Below the pieces are notes generated by a model, which was given only the letters and a program-made list of their open reading frames with translations, had not been told where the DNA came from and searched no databases. A program made the translations under genes and the position numbers. A stretch of DNA of 64,000 bases from Prorocentrum cordatum (lineage: Eukaryota; Sar; Dinophyceae; Prorocentrales; Prorocentraceae): positions 443,793-507,792 of the forward strand of contig CAUYUJ010008136.1 of assembly GCA_963575745.1 (NCBI GenBank). The letters are read 5' to 3'. Below are positions 43,811-53,000 of the stretch, in pieces. The stretch's first letter is position 1. Each line of letters starts with the position of its first letter.

Positions 43811-45037
43811 ATGGGGGGGTCCTTGGCGCTGCTTGGGGGCCTCTCGGGCCGTGGCGTGGCGGTGTCGAAGGATTTTTTCCATTCTGGAGCGCCAGCGTCG
43901 GAAAGCCGAAGACGCGAGAGCCTTTCGACCATGCGTGGGGGGTCACCGGAAACGGGTGTATTGGCACGGGCCCCCCCGTGGATTTTGTGCCAATGCTGCG
44001 TGGGGCGCTGGCGTCCATCGAGCAAGTCCCCCGGGGGGGCGTGTCGTGGCGTCGCCCTTGCGGGCGTTGCCGCGTCGCTGCAAATATCCACAGCTGAATC
44101 GGCGTGGTCTGGTGATGCCCCGAGTGGCACCCGTCCGGATCCGCGCGTTCCAAGGGGGGAACTCTCGCGAATGTTTAAAATGGTGCGTCCAGTGACGCGT
44201 GGGAGGGGGTCGCTATGGCGAGTGTTGCCTGGTGGGGTACCCATGCAAGGTAGCAAGGTGGGATCTGCGCGATGTCTGCCAGCGGCGGACGCGCCGCAGA
44301 GCGGGGGAAAGGGGCCAGCGCGAGGTGCTTCCCAGGTAGGTGAAGTGCATGTGTGCGTCGTGGGCCGCGGGGAATCTCGGCGGAGCGTTGCGCCGGCCGG
44401 GGCGCGGGGCCAAGCGCTCGGAAGTCGGGGCGAAGCTAAGTCGCGTGAGCCTCGAATCGCCGCCGGCGGAGGGCGGGCGCTGACGTCGGGCCCGCGTCGG
44501 AGAGCGCTGGGTGTCATTGCTTTCGCGAAAGCGCGCGGGTGCCGCGCTGGGCGCGAGCGAGATGCGGCGCAGAGGGGCTGGGCGGCGCAAAGGCATCGAG
44601 CCGCGCAGTCGACGGATGGGGGCATGTCGGGAAGAAGGTCGATGATGCGGGCGCCGGCGCAGCGGCGCGGTGAATGCGGCGCGCGCAGTGTGCGCAGTGC
44701 CGCGCGGACGCAGAGGAACGAGAGCCTGGGTGAGGTGCTTTTCGATGCGCTGCAGAGTGTCCTCTTCGCGTCGCCTGCGCATGCGTCGAATCCTCGTGGT
44801 TTGTGCCGGCTGGCAGCGCGAGCGTCTGGCCGCGGTGCTCGGCGCGCGGGGCAGTCGCGCATTGCTCGCGCGCGCCGGTCACCGGGTGTCGGCGTGCGCC
44901 GGGCGGCGCGGGTGCACTCGCGGGAGAAAGCGGCGACGGCGGAGAGCGCAGAAACGTTGTCAGAATGGGCCGAATCGCGCGGTCACTGGGGCATGGAGTC
45001 TGTTGGGCACGGCGTGTTGCGCGTGGCGGCCGCGTGA
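43811..45037 (+). other. Long GC-rich open frame inside LINE B
   Basis: 408 codons open, rich in Arg, Ala, Gly and Ser and without any recognised motif. Frames on the opposite strand are equally open. Best read as GC-rich decayed element sequence between endonuclease and RT; a true ORF cannot be excluded. Confidence 0.3.
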
Positions 45038-45299
45038 GTGGGGGCAGCATGGGGGCAAATGCATCATTATTCAGATGCGTTAGGCGACCGCCTCCTTCGG
45101 AAGGGTTGCGACGCGCAGAACGGCAGCGCGCAGGTCGGGGTTGCTTCCAGGGCTTCGCGCCCATATTGTGGCGCACTCGGGTGGGGAATGTTTCGGTGGA
45201 TCATGGGCGTCGAATCACATGGGAACAGACGCGCGCCACCCCCGACCGACCACATCTCCGAGATCCTGCTTCTGAATGGTGGAATATTTGTGCGACGCT

Positions 45300-47219
45300 T
45301 CTGGTAAGAGCGGGTGTATTGCGGCGAGCTGAACGATTATTTGGTTTAGTGGTGGTATATGGTAAGGTGCCAGAGTTGTTGGCTGCGGGTGGCACCAATG
45401 ATGGGTTTGTGATTTTCCACGCGGATGACCAGTTCAACTGTTGGCGAGGAATGATGAGCACAACCGCGGAATTTAATCGCGACGAGTTGCAGGGGCTACA
45501 GGTGCAAGCCGAGAAGTTTGAGAACAGTGTGTGGGGTCGGTCTTCTGGAACTCGCGGAGAGGCTTCCAGTCATGGGCTACGGGAATTAAATATTTGCCAG
45601 GAGTTCTGCGTCTGTATGCCCGAGGGGTGTTTGACAAGCCGGATGAGTTCGTTTCGGGCTGGCACGTTTTCTTTCGCCGCCCATTGAGATGATGGACTAT
45701 CGGGCTGGCAAGTGGCAGAATGTATGGGGCAGTGAGAACTGCGACCGCGAGAAGATCCTCTATGGTTAGATTGCGTCCACAAGAGAGCATTGCATCGGGA
45801 CATGGAGAAAATCACGACGGAACAGATCTAATAAGCCACGACCAGCATGAACACGACGTGGTCAGGGAATCGACGTTACTGTGCCGCTGGAAGTGCAGCG
45901 GTAACCGCGTCGAGGGTTGATCAGTTGCGCGCCGTCCTGCGCCGCGTGGAGAAGCAGGGCGCGTGGCCAAATCAGCTCATCCTGGTCATAGGTGCGGTCG
46001 CCCCGAAGACGCGTGGAGGAGATGGGATACTAGGGCTGCTGCCTTTTTGTCTGTCAAGTTGTGGGCGACTCTGCGCAGTTCAGAGACGCATCAGTGGACG
46101 TGCGACGCGCGTGAGCTCTGGGGCACGGCCACGCGTGGGTCGTCATAGCTGCAGGCGGCATTAGTTCGGAGGCTATCGGACGATTCTGCCTGGGAGTTGC
46201 ATCTTTCATCTCCGACGCTGATGTTGGACATCGGGAAATTGCGCGACAGCCTGGCCGTTGCGTTGCGGTGTGCGACGGCCCTATCACAAGGGCTTCCAGC
46301 GATGGTGCTACTGCCGGAGTTGCAGGATGTGCTTGGCCCCGCGTGTATTCAAATATTGGAGTTGGATGTCTGATCGTATTCAGTCGCAGCGACGCATCGT
46401 AGCTGCTTCCCAACGGCGGTCGCATGGCTAAGCCCATTTTGGGGCCAATGCTTGAGAGAGCGCACGGTCTATATGGTATGAAGATAATGCTGCGCACGTT
46501 TGTGGACGATGCGGTTGTGCGAGCTGGAGGCATTGAGCAGCAAGTTATATATGCCATGACCGAGGTCGGGAGTCGCATGTGCGAGCAGTCTCAGCAGGCA
46601 GGTTAGGTCATCAGCGACAAGGCGGTGGGGTTTGGGATCTACCGCGCATGTTTCTCATTGAATGGGGGGGGGGACGTCGACGAACGGGCGCCCCTGTCAC
46701 GTCTAGCTTGGAAGCGGTCGATCTTGGGATGGGCGCGACGGCTGGGGGGCGCAGATCTTGTAGACCGGCAGATGAGCGGAAGGCGAATGCGAACAAACTA
46801 ATCCAAGCGATACGCAGGATGCGAAGACACGCCATGCTCCAAAGCATCGCGTCGTCACTGTGGGCCACGGGAGCCAGACCGCATATTCCATATTCGTTTC
46901 AAGCTTACGGAGTACCAGGCTATGTGATGACGGATTTGCGGCGACAGGCGGCGTGCTGTTCAGTGGGTTTGGGGCCAGGGCGCTCTTTGACTACGTCACT
47001 TGCAATGGCCTTCAAGAACCAAGACCCTGCGAAATCCACGCATCGAGAGCACATTTGCTCGTGGCTGAAGATGTGCCGAGCGAATCCTAAATTTCATGCG
47101 CGCTGCCTTGGCCTGGAACAGCATTCACACTGGGCTGCTGTCAGCGGGGTAAGACGATGGAGACTGGTGAAGGGGCCGATTGGAGCTACAGTGGCCGCGA
47201 TGATGGAGATTGGATGAAC
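45300..47219 (+). pseudogene. LINE B reverse transcriptase
   Basis: Segments in relay: GWHVFFRRPIEMMDYRAGKW style sequence near 45657-45735 across two frames; RRVEKQGAWPNQLILVIGAV and APKTRGGDGILGLLPFCLSS (45940-46060), the fingers/motif 1-2 region with K and RGG; RRLSDDSAWELHLSSPTLML plus DIGKLRDSLAVAL (about 46170-46270); QRRSHGMAKPILGPMLERAH (46405-46463); and the catalytic FVDDAVVRAGG, with FVDD at 46499-46510 intact. After a stop at 46604 the thumb-like NKLIQAIRRMRRHAMLQSIA and SSLWATGARPHIPYSFQAYG follow to 47217. Catalytic residues survive, but at least four frame changes or stops disable it. Confidence 0.65.
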
Positions 47220-48079
47220 GCCGCATTCTCCGATGCACTTTGAATCGGGCCGAGCTGCGTGGGCGACCCCTTCTTGTGCTGATGCTGAGTTCGAGCAGTT
47301 CCATGGAGATTTTACCTTACGGGTATTCAGGGCGATGTAGAGGATGCGGTGGACAGGCGGCCCTGGGGCATGGCGGCGCACCGCGTAGATAGTTGTGACC
47401 TGCAAGGCGGCGCCGGCGTGTTCCAGGTGTGCAGGGGGCTGAAGCGTCCCAGAGCCGACGACGCGACGGACGACGGGGCGCTGAATGTGGTGGCCGTGAC
47501 GGGCGGCAAGTGGACGCGTGTGAAGGCCGATCCGGGCGGGGCGCAACGTCCCCAGCCTCCTCTGCCCGAGGTGCCAGAGGGCACTTGGGAGTCTGTTTCG
47601 CAGTATTTGAGAGTGCGAGGCCAATGTCGGTCACGACATTTTTGAAACATCGGAGGCGCTTTCGGCCCAGGCGAGAGCGAACTTCGAGAGTCCGCCGAGT
47701 TTTGGGCCCGAGGGATCCCCAGTCGGGCTGAGACGGCCCCGACTTTCCATGATGGACCTCCCTTGGCTTTCCAGTTCGGATCGACCCAGGACATCCCCAG
47801 AGACGCCGAAGGTTCGTTACCGCGTTCGGGGTCGGGTCGGGTGGGAAGTTCTCTGATTGCCCTCGGCGTCGACGTGTAGGTTCGGGGTTAGTTGTTCTGG
47901 CCCCAGAGGGCCAGCAGTGGAAGTCGGTCTGGGGCTCCGGGGCGATCTCCCAATGAAGGAGTTAAGGCGTTCCTCGCGCGGAGATCACCGCTTTCGCCAA
48001 TGCGCAGGATGCGATTCCATGCCGACTCCTATTTGCGACAGACCACCTCCCCCTTCTTAATTCTCGGGCCAACGTCGGG

Positions 48080-48290
48080 AGTTCGGTTTCGAGTGCCTCG
48101 AAGGCGGGGGTAAATGCGGACCTTTGGGCCAGGATTGTTGCGGCGCTGCGAGCCAGAGGACCTGCTGGTGTCGAAGTTGTTTGGGTGGCCTCCCACCGAG
48201 AGGAGGCTGCGCTCCGTGATCGAGACATAGTGTGCGGCAACGAATGCGCCCATGCGCTGGCGGGCGCCATGACAACAAACAATCATGGTC
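48080..48290 (+). pseudogene. LINE B RNase H C-terminal half
   Basis: One frame reads AGVNADLWARIVAALRARG, VEVVWVASHREEAALRDRD and IVCGNECAHALAGAM. WV.SH and GNE.A..LA are the last two RNase H signatures; the final catalytic Asp of GNE.AD is His here. The first half, including D and E, was not found in the upstream 47.3-48.0 kb frames. Confidence 0.6.
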
Positions 48291-48463
48291 GGAATTCGTG
48301 CCCTCTGACCCCCCCACCGACAGAAGGGATGCTGAAACGTTTTTGACCCGTCGGCGCGCGCGTCGGGCTCTGGGGCTGTCCATGGTTTCGGATCTTTGGG
48401 CTGCGGAGCGCCCGGCGGTGAAGAGAGTGAAACCCCGTCCCAAGTTGGTGATGGTTTTAAGGG

Positions 48464-48780
48464 CTTCGGAGCACCGGTGGTGTCGCATGGGTGCTAAGTT
48501 TTATTGCGCAGCGTGCTCGAGTTTTTCGAATCACGATTCGATTTTTCAGGCGTGTGAGACCCCCTGTGGCCCGAAGCGAGCTCGGGAATTCGAGCCGATC
48601 CGAGGGGCCAAGGTGGTGGCGGGCAAGGAGTTCCATTCCTCTCGCACGCTTCAGTATTGGAGTAAGTACTGTTTAACGTTGTGCAGCACATGTGGGTTTA
48701 GTTGCACCCCCGACCCCCGACAGCTTCTGAAGGTTTGTTGCCCGACCCGCAAGGGCAAGCATTTTTTTGGCAAGAACTAA
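48464..48780 (+). pseudogene. LINE B C-terminal Cys/His-rich tail
   Basis: The frame reads EHRWCRMGAKFYCAACSSFS, QACETPCGPKR, then LCSTCGFSCTP and VCCPTRKGKHFFGKN to TAA at 48778-48780. Three CXXC-type pairs suggest a zinc-binding tail. Position after RNase H parallels LINE A. Confidence 0.5.
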
Positions 48781-48880
48781 GTCGGATCGCTTCCCCCACC
48801 CGTCGGGGCCCCCGACAGCAGCTCTCGAGGCTGAGCAGAATCGGGTTCAGCAGTAAAGTAGGCTAGTGGACTTTCGCCGT

Positions 48881-49500
48881 CTTATTCCTGGAACATTCCT
48901 GGAGCATTCCTCCTCCTCCTCCTCCTCCTCCTCCTCCCTCCTCGTCCTCCTGGGCCTCATGCCGCTCGGTAGTGGGCCCGATGATCTGATCTAGGGACAC
49001 GTGGAGCAGCCGCCCGAACGGTGGGAACAGTCGCGGCGGCAACGTCCTCCTCGTCCTTCTCGTCGTCTTCCGTCCTCTTCTCCCTTCTCTTGCTCGTGTC
49101 GGCTGCGCGCAAGAGTGGCCCTGGGCAAAAGAGGTCCTTATTGCGCGGCTGTACGGGGTGTGGTGGGGCCGACCAAAAGTGCGCAAGGCGCTGCTATCGC
49201 GTCGCATTGAGCGATCGGGGGGCCCCCGCACCAGAGGTCACTGCGGCCCAGGGTGGCCAAGGCGAAGGGCCCTCTAGTGATCAGACAAGACCTTGAGCGT
49301 TTTCGTCCTCATCTTTCGTCCAGCGTTTTCGTCCTCATCTTTCGTCCTTCCTTTTTCTTTTTGCCCTTCACTGTTGTCCTCCCCTTCTCGTCCACACGAA
49401 CAGCGCGGGTTGCCTTCTGGCCCGCCGGCCAGGCCCGCCCGCAAGGCAAAGACATGTAGACGCGCACTCGAGTGTTGATCACCTGATCGCTGAGGGCAAA
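48881..49500. other. TCC tract and spacer without a gene
   Basis: (TCC)n at about 48906-48950. The rest is mixed sequence, including a duplicated TTTTCGTCCTCATCTTTCGT at about 49300 and 49324. Confidence 0.5.
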
Positions 49501-49730
49501 AATCCTTCTCCTCCTCCTTCTCCTCCTTCTGTCCACTTCCTCCGTTCTCCCCTCCTACATCCCTTCTCCTCCACTTCCCCTCCCCTCGTCCTCCTCCTCA
49601 TCATCCTTCTCCTCCTCCTCTTCCTCCTCCTTCTCGTCGTCCCCTCCTCATCCCCCTCCGCTTCCGCCTCCGCCTCCTCCTCATCCTCCTCCTTCTCCTC
49701 CTCCTCGTCCTCTGCCTCCTCCTCCTGCTT

Positions 49731-49771
<41 letters not shown>

Positions 49772-49963
49772 GATCAGCAGCAGCAGCAGCAGCAGCATCA
49801 TCATCAGCATCATCATCATCATCATCATCATCATTATTATCATTATCATCATCAGCACCAGCATCAGCATCAGCATCAGCATCAGCAGCAGCATCAGCAT
49901 CAGCATCAGCATCAGCAGCAGCATCACCATCACCATCACCATCACCATCACCATCACCATCAC

Positions 49964-50051
<88 letters not shown>

Positions 50052-50068
50052 TTCATCATCATCATCAT
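49501..50068. repeat. (TCC)n grading into (ATC)n microsatellite
   Basis: Pyrimidine triplets to about 49728, then CAT/CAG/CAC triplets to 50068. The ATC repeat stops where the element terminus AATGTGGATCC begins and resumes at 58038. Confidence 0.95.
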
Positions 50069-50349
50069 AATGTGGATCCCCGTGTTTAGCTGACCCGGTA
50101 TCTGTCCTCACCCGCCCACCCAAGACGGCAGGACGTGCAGTTGGGCGAAGCCCTCAGGATTACGTCGCCGTCGGACAAAGGGTGAACGTGAAAGCAAACG
50201 AGAGCAAGAAGCTTTCCAGCAGCAGGATGCGTGACCACACGAATCCAATCTTGATTGCAGTAACTGGCCTGCGAGCGAGAGGCCGACACCGCACAAAGAA
50301 CTGAAAAGGATGCAACGCGTATTGTACTCTGGTCCTGGCAGAGATCCCC
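50069..50349 (-). repeat. Split direct repeat Y2 (element 3' terminus)
   Basis: 281 bp from AATGTGGATCC to GAGATCCCC. It differs from Y1 (50519-50799) at four positions: one in the CTGA.CCGG segment, one in GGGTGAAC.TG, and two near TGGTCC. Confidence 0.93.
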
Positions 50350-50443
50350 GAGTGGCTTATCATCACCCAGGGCAGGGAAGAATGCACGAAACGGACACTC
50401 CACTATCCTACCACTGGACGAAATCATTAGTGCATACGGGGGG

Positions 50444-50517
50444 GCCCAGAAAAAACTACGAAGGGGGAGATCGCACTCACTTCACATTAAGTAACATTCA
50501 GAGACCTCATTCTCCAA
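50444..50517 (-). repeat. Split direct repeat X2 (internal)
   Basis: 74 bp from GCCCAGAAAAAACTACG to CATTCTCCAA, identical to X1 at 57964-58037. It sits against Y1, so the X2/Y1 boundary has the sequence expected of a circular intermediate junction. Confidence 0.95.
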
Positions 50518-50518
50518 A

Positions 50519-50799
50519 AATGTGGATCCCCGTGTTTAGCTGATCCGGTATCTGTCCTCACCCGCCCACCCAAGACGGCAGGACGTGCAGTTGGGCGAAG
50601 CCCTCAGGATTACGTCGCCGTCGGACAAAGGGTGAACATGAAAGCAAACGAGAGCAAGAAGCTTTCCAGCAGCAGGATGCGTGACCACACGAATCCAATC
50701 TTGATTGCAGTAACTGGCCTGCGAGCGAGAGGCCGACACCGCACAAAGAACTGAAAAGGATGCAACGCGTATTGTACTCTGGTCCCTGCAGAGATCCCC
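50519..50799 (-). repeat. Split direct repeat Y1 (internal)
   Basis: 281-bp partner of 50069-50349, ending 84 bp before the stop codon of the membrane ORF. Confidence 0.93.
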
Positions 50800-50882
50800 T
50801 CGGGCTGTGATGGTATACACATGACACTCCACTGAATCCCATACCCCACTCGTGTACTCTCTGCATATCAAGAAGTTCACCA

Positions 50883-52046
50883 TCACAGCCCATTCCCGCC
50901 AGCTAGACGTGCGTACTGAAAGGCAGACTTCACTTGCATCCAGTAACGAAACCAGAAGGGCGGGAAAGAGCCGGCAGGAATGTCGGACTTGTGGAGGGGC
51001 ACGCGCAGCCAGTCTAGGTCGATCGCCGCTTCCGTGCACGATCGAACTCTGTCGGAAATACGTTCCAGTTGCGCGCTCACATCGGCTCCGAACCACTCCC
51101 ACATTGGGTTCGCCCACACTGGCTTGAAAACGAGAGCCGACCAAGTGAATCTGACTCCCACAAAATACGTAGAGAGAAGCGTCACCTCGTACTCAAAGAC
51201 TTCAAACTTGTGAACCGCCGCAAACTTCTGCTCAGACTTCGCAAGCGAAGGAAGCGTCGGGCCGACCCGATCCAGTGCCTTCCAGATCTCAGCGGCCCGA
51301 TCCTCAGGTAACTGATGAAGTGCATCCGAAAGCGCAGCAGTCTGATCTGAGTTGCGGGCGCCCAGCAGCATGATGTAGCGCCCTCCCGTCGCATTCACGG
51401 AGGCGTTGAGGAGGTCGACGCCTTCCCAGGTCTCCTCCAAAGCTGACAAGCCACCGCGGCCAAACTTCACGGCCATGTCGGTCACCAGCACCGTGACGTT
51501 GGACGCCGCCTTCGTTAGGACACCTCCCGCGTCGGCAATGTCCTCGGAGAGGCTGATGACGGCGCCCACTCCCTTGGCCAGCGTGGGCGAGAAGCTCGGC
51601 GGGCTGATCCACAGCGCCAGCAACAGCACGGCGCCCGGCGACAGCCACCAGGCGCGGCCCACGCTGAACAGGCCTGCCAGGCCCTTCCGCCACGGCGAGG
51701 GGCGCGGCCGCCTCGGTTGGGGCGGCGGCGGCGCGGCCACAGGCGGTCCCTCGGCCTCGGAGCTGGCCGCGAACGGGTTAAGGACCCCGCTGGGCGGCGT
51801 GCTCCAAGGCGAGGGAACTGCCACCTGCCCAAACGGCGTGCCCACCAGCGACCACGAAGACGGTGGTGACAAACCTGCTGGCAACGTAGAAGCAGGTGAA
51901 GCTGACTTAGCTCCTGGCGACTTCGGGCCGCCTGGAGCAGGTGAAGCCGTACGCGAGCTCCTCGCGGACGGCGGCGTCAAACTCTTCGCTGAGGCCGGCG
52001 GCGTATACACACCGCCCACAAACGTGCTGCCTACCTGCTGCGCCAT
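50883..52046 (-). CDS. Membrane-type ORF of the YR retrotransposon, function unknown
   Basis: 387 codons from ATG at 52046, overlapping the recombinase frame by 140 bp. Residues 1-115 are Pro/Ser/Ala-rich and probably disordered (PPPPQPRRPRPSPWRKGL at the end). Residues about 134-152 form a hydrophobic segment (WLSPGAVLLLALWI). Residues 153-387 look folded, with alternating helices (LSEDIADAGGVLTKAASNVT, ALHQLPEDRAAEIWKAL) and an aromatic-rich end (FPPFWFRYWMQVKSAFQYAR). No catalytic motif was seen. Position after the recombinase and before the 3' repeats is where some elements of this group carry an extra ORF. A membrane or scaffold role is inference. Confidence 0.65.
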   Translation of the reverse strand: MAQQVGSTFVGGVYTPPASAKSLTPPSARSSRTASPAPGGPKSPGAKSASPASTLPAGLSPPSSWSLVGTPFGQVAVPSPWSTPPSGVLNPFAASSEAEGPPVAAPPPPQPRRPRPSPWRKGLAGLFSVGRAWWLSPGAVLLLALWISPPSFSPTLAKGVGAVISLSEDIADAGGVLTKAASNVTVLVTDMAVKFGRGGLSALEETWEGVDLLNASVNATGGRYIMLLGARNSDQTAALSDALHQLPEDRAAEIWKALDRVGPTLPSLAKSEQKFAAVHKFEVFEYEVTLLSTYFVGVRFTWSALVFKPVWANPMWEWFGADVSAQLERISDRVRSCTEAAIDLDWLRVPLHKSDIPAGSFPPFWFRYWMQVKSAFQYARLAGGNGL

Positions 52047-53000
52047 GCTCAGCGGTAGGGAGGCCGTAGGAGGTCGTGTCGTACGTAGTGTTTCCAGCCG
52101 CCCAGCGCAGCTGCTTCTCGTGCCCCGCGGTGAGGAGGTCCGTCAGCACCGCGTTGGCTGACTGGACGTCCAGGTAGATCCTGAGGCTCGAGTCGCTCAC
52201 CCAGCGGCCGCCCTCGCGGATCTCGGCGAACGGGACGCCCTCGGCGCGGGAGTCGGTAGCCCAGCCAGCGCGCGGGCTGTGCGGGCCCCAGCCCACAGTA
52301 AGCCCCAGCGCCGCTTCGGCTGTCTTGAGCAACGTGCGGTATTGTGTGATGCTGTAAGGGAAGAGAGGCTGATCGTGAGGGGTCTGCTGCACACAACTCC
52401 AAAGGGCCTCGATGATGTCGGAATGAACTCCTGGGAGCATGGCCACTTGGGGCCGCTGCGCTTTCGTACCGAAACGGACCCCAAGGCCAGGACCACTGGA
52501 TCACACTTTCCGTCGATAGCACGATGGTGAGGAAAGGAAACGTGTTGTGGGCGCAGGCCGAGCATCTCCGACGGTCTGAGTCCAGTGTGGCACTGCAGTA
52601 CAAGACCTAGGCCGAGCCTCACGTGGCCTGCGGACGCCAAGTAGATGCACAGGAGCTTCCCTGGCGCCTTACCCAGCGGGACAGTGTGCTTGATAACTCG
52701 AGACCTCTCCCAGCCTCGTAGCACCGCATGTGCCCACTTCAGCTCGCCTTTCATTCGAGGGAAAAACAGTTCCACCGCCGCCAGTAGATTGCAAAACTTG
52801 GACGGTGTCAGCAAGGACTCACGTGCATTCTTGTACTCCACCAGCGCGTCGCCCCACTGGTCCGGGCCGACGGGGTTGAGCTGGTTGGCGAGGGCCCACT
52901 CCGAGAAGCTGCGCGCCTCTCGCCTGTGCGTCTCGATCGTCTGCGGCTTGACTCGTGCCGCTTGGTGGTGGTCTAGGCGCCGCGGCCCACACCACCTCAT
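51907..53000 (-). pseudogene. Tyrosine recombinase, single frameshift
   Basis: Starts at ATG 53000-52998, overlapping the pol UGA as ATGA. The N-terminal SAM-like part has KPQTIETHRREARSFSEWAL and LLTPSKFCNLLAAVELFF. The catalytic domain begins LGLVLQCHTGLRPSEMLGL (first Arg). Near 52482, a run of four G is one base short: the frame continues as nonsense (to 52197), while the next frame resumes with FGTKAQRPQVAMLPGVHSDI. The rest has GWGPHSPRAGWATDSRAEG (H-x-x-R) and REGGRWVSDSSLRIYLDV (GRW position and Tyr nucleophile), stopping at 51907. All expected catalytic residues are present if the frames are joined. The enzyme would integrate a circular cDNA by strand exchange. The shift may be a lesion, an assembly error or, less likely, programmed. 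Confidence 0.85.

Larger units (their letters stand above)
41881..48880 (+). mobile_element. LINE B: decayed non-LTR retroposon (ORF1, EN, RT, RNase H)
   Basis: In order: ORF1 with a Cys motif (41881-43110), endonuclease-like start (43115-43483), a long GC-rich open region (43811-45037), reverse transcriptase with FVDD (45300-47219), RNase H with WVASH and GNECAHALAGA (about 48110-48290), and a Cys-rich tail (48464-48780). It lies directly downstream of LINE A in the same orientation. Frame changes are frequent, so it is a dead copy. The base after 48880 opens a TCC tract. Confidence 0.65.

Noticed and set aside
50069-50799. The pair of 281-bp repeats considered as an LTR or tandem duplication of one element end
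   Set aside because: The 74-bp X repeat lies between them and recurs only at the far end (57964-58037), which fits split direct repeats and not LTRs.
51406-52161. 251-codon forward ORF opposite the retrotransposon genes
   Set aside because: Antisense shadow of the membrane and recombinase ORFs; no motif.
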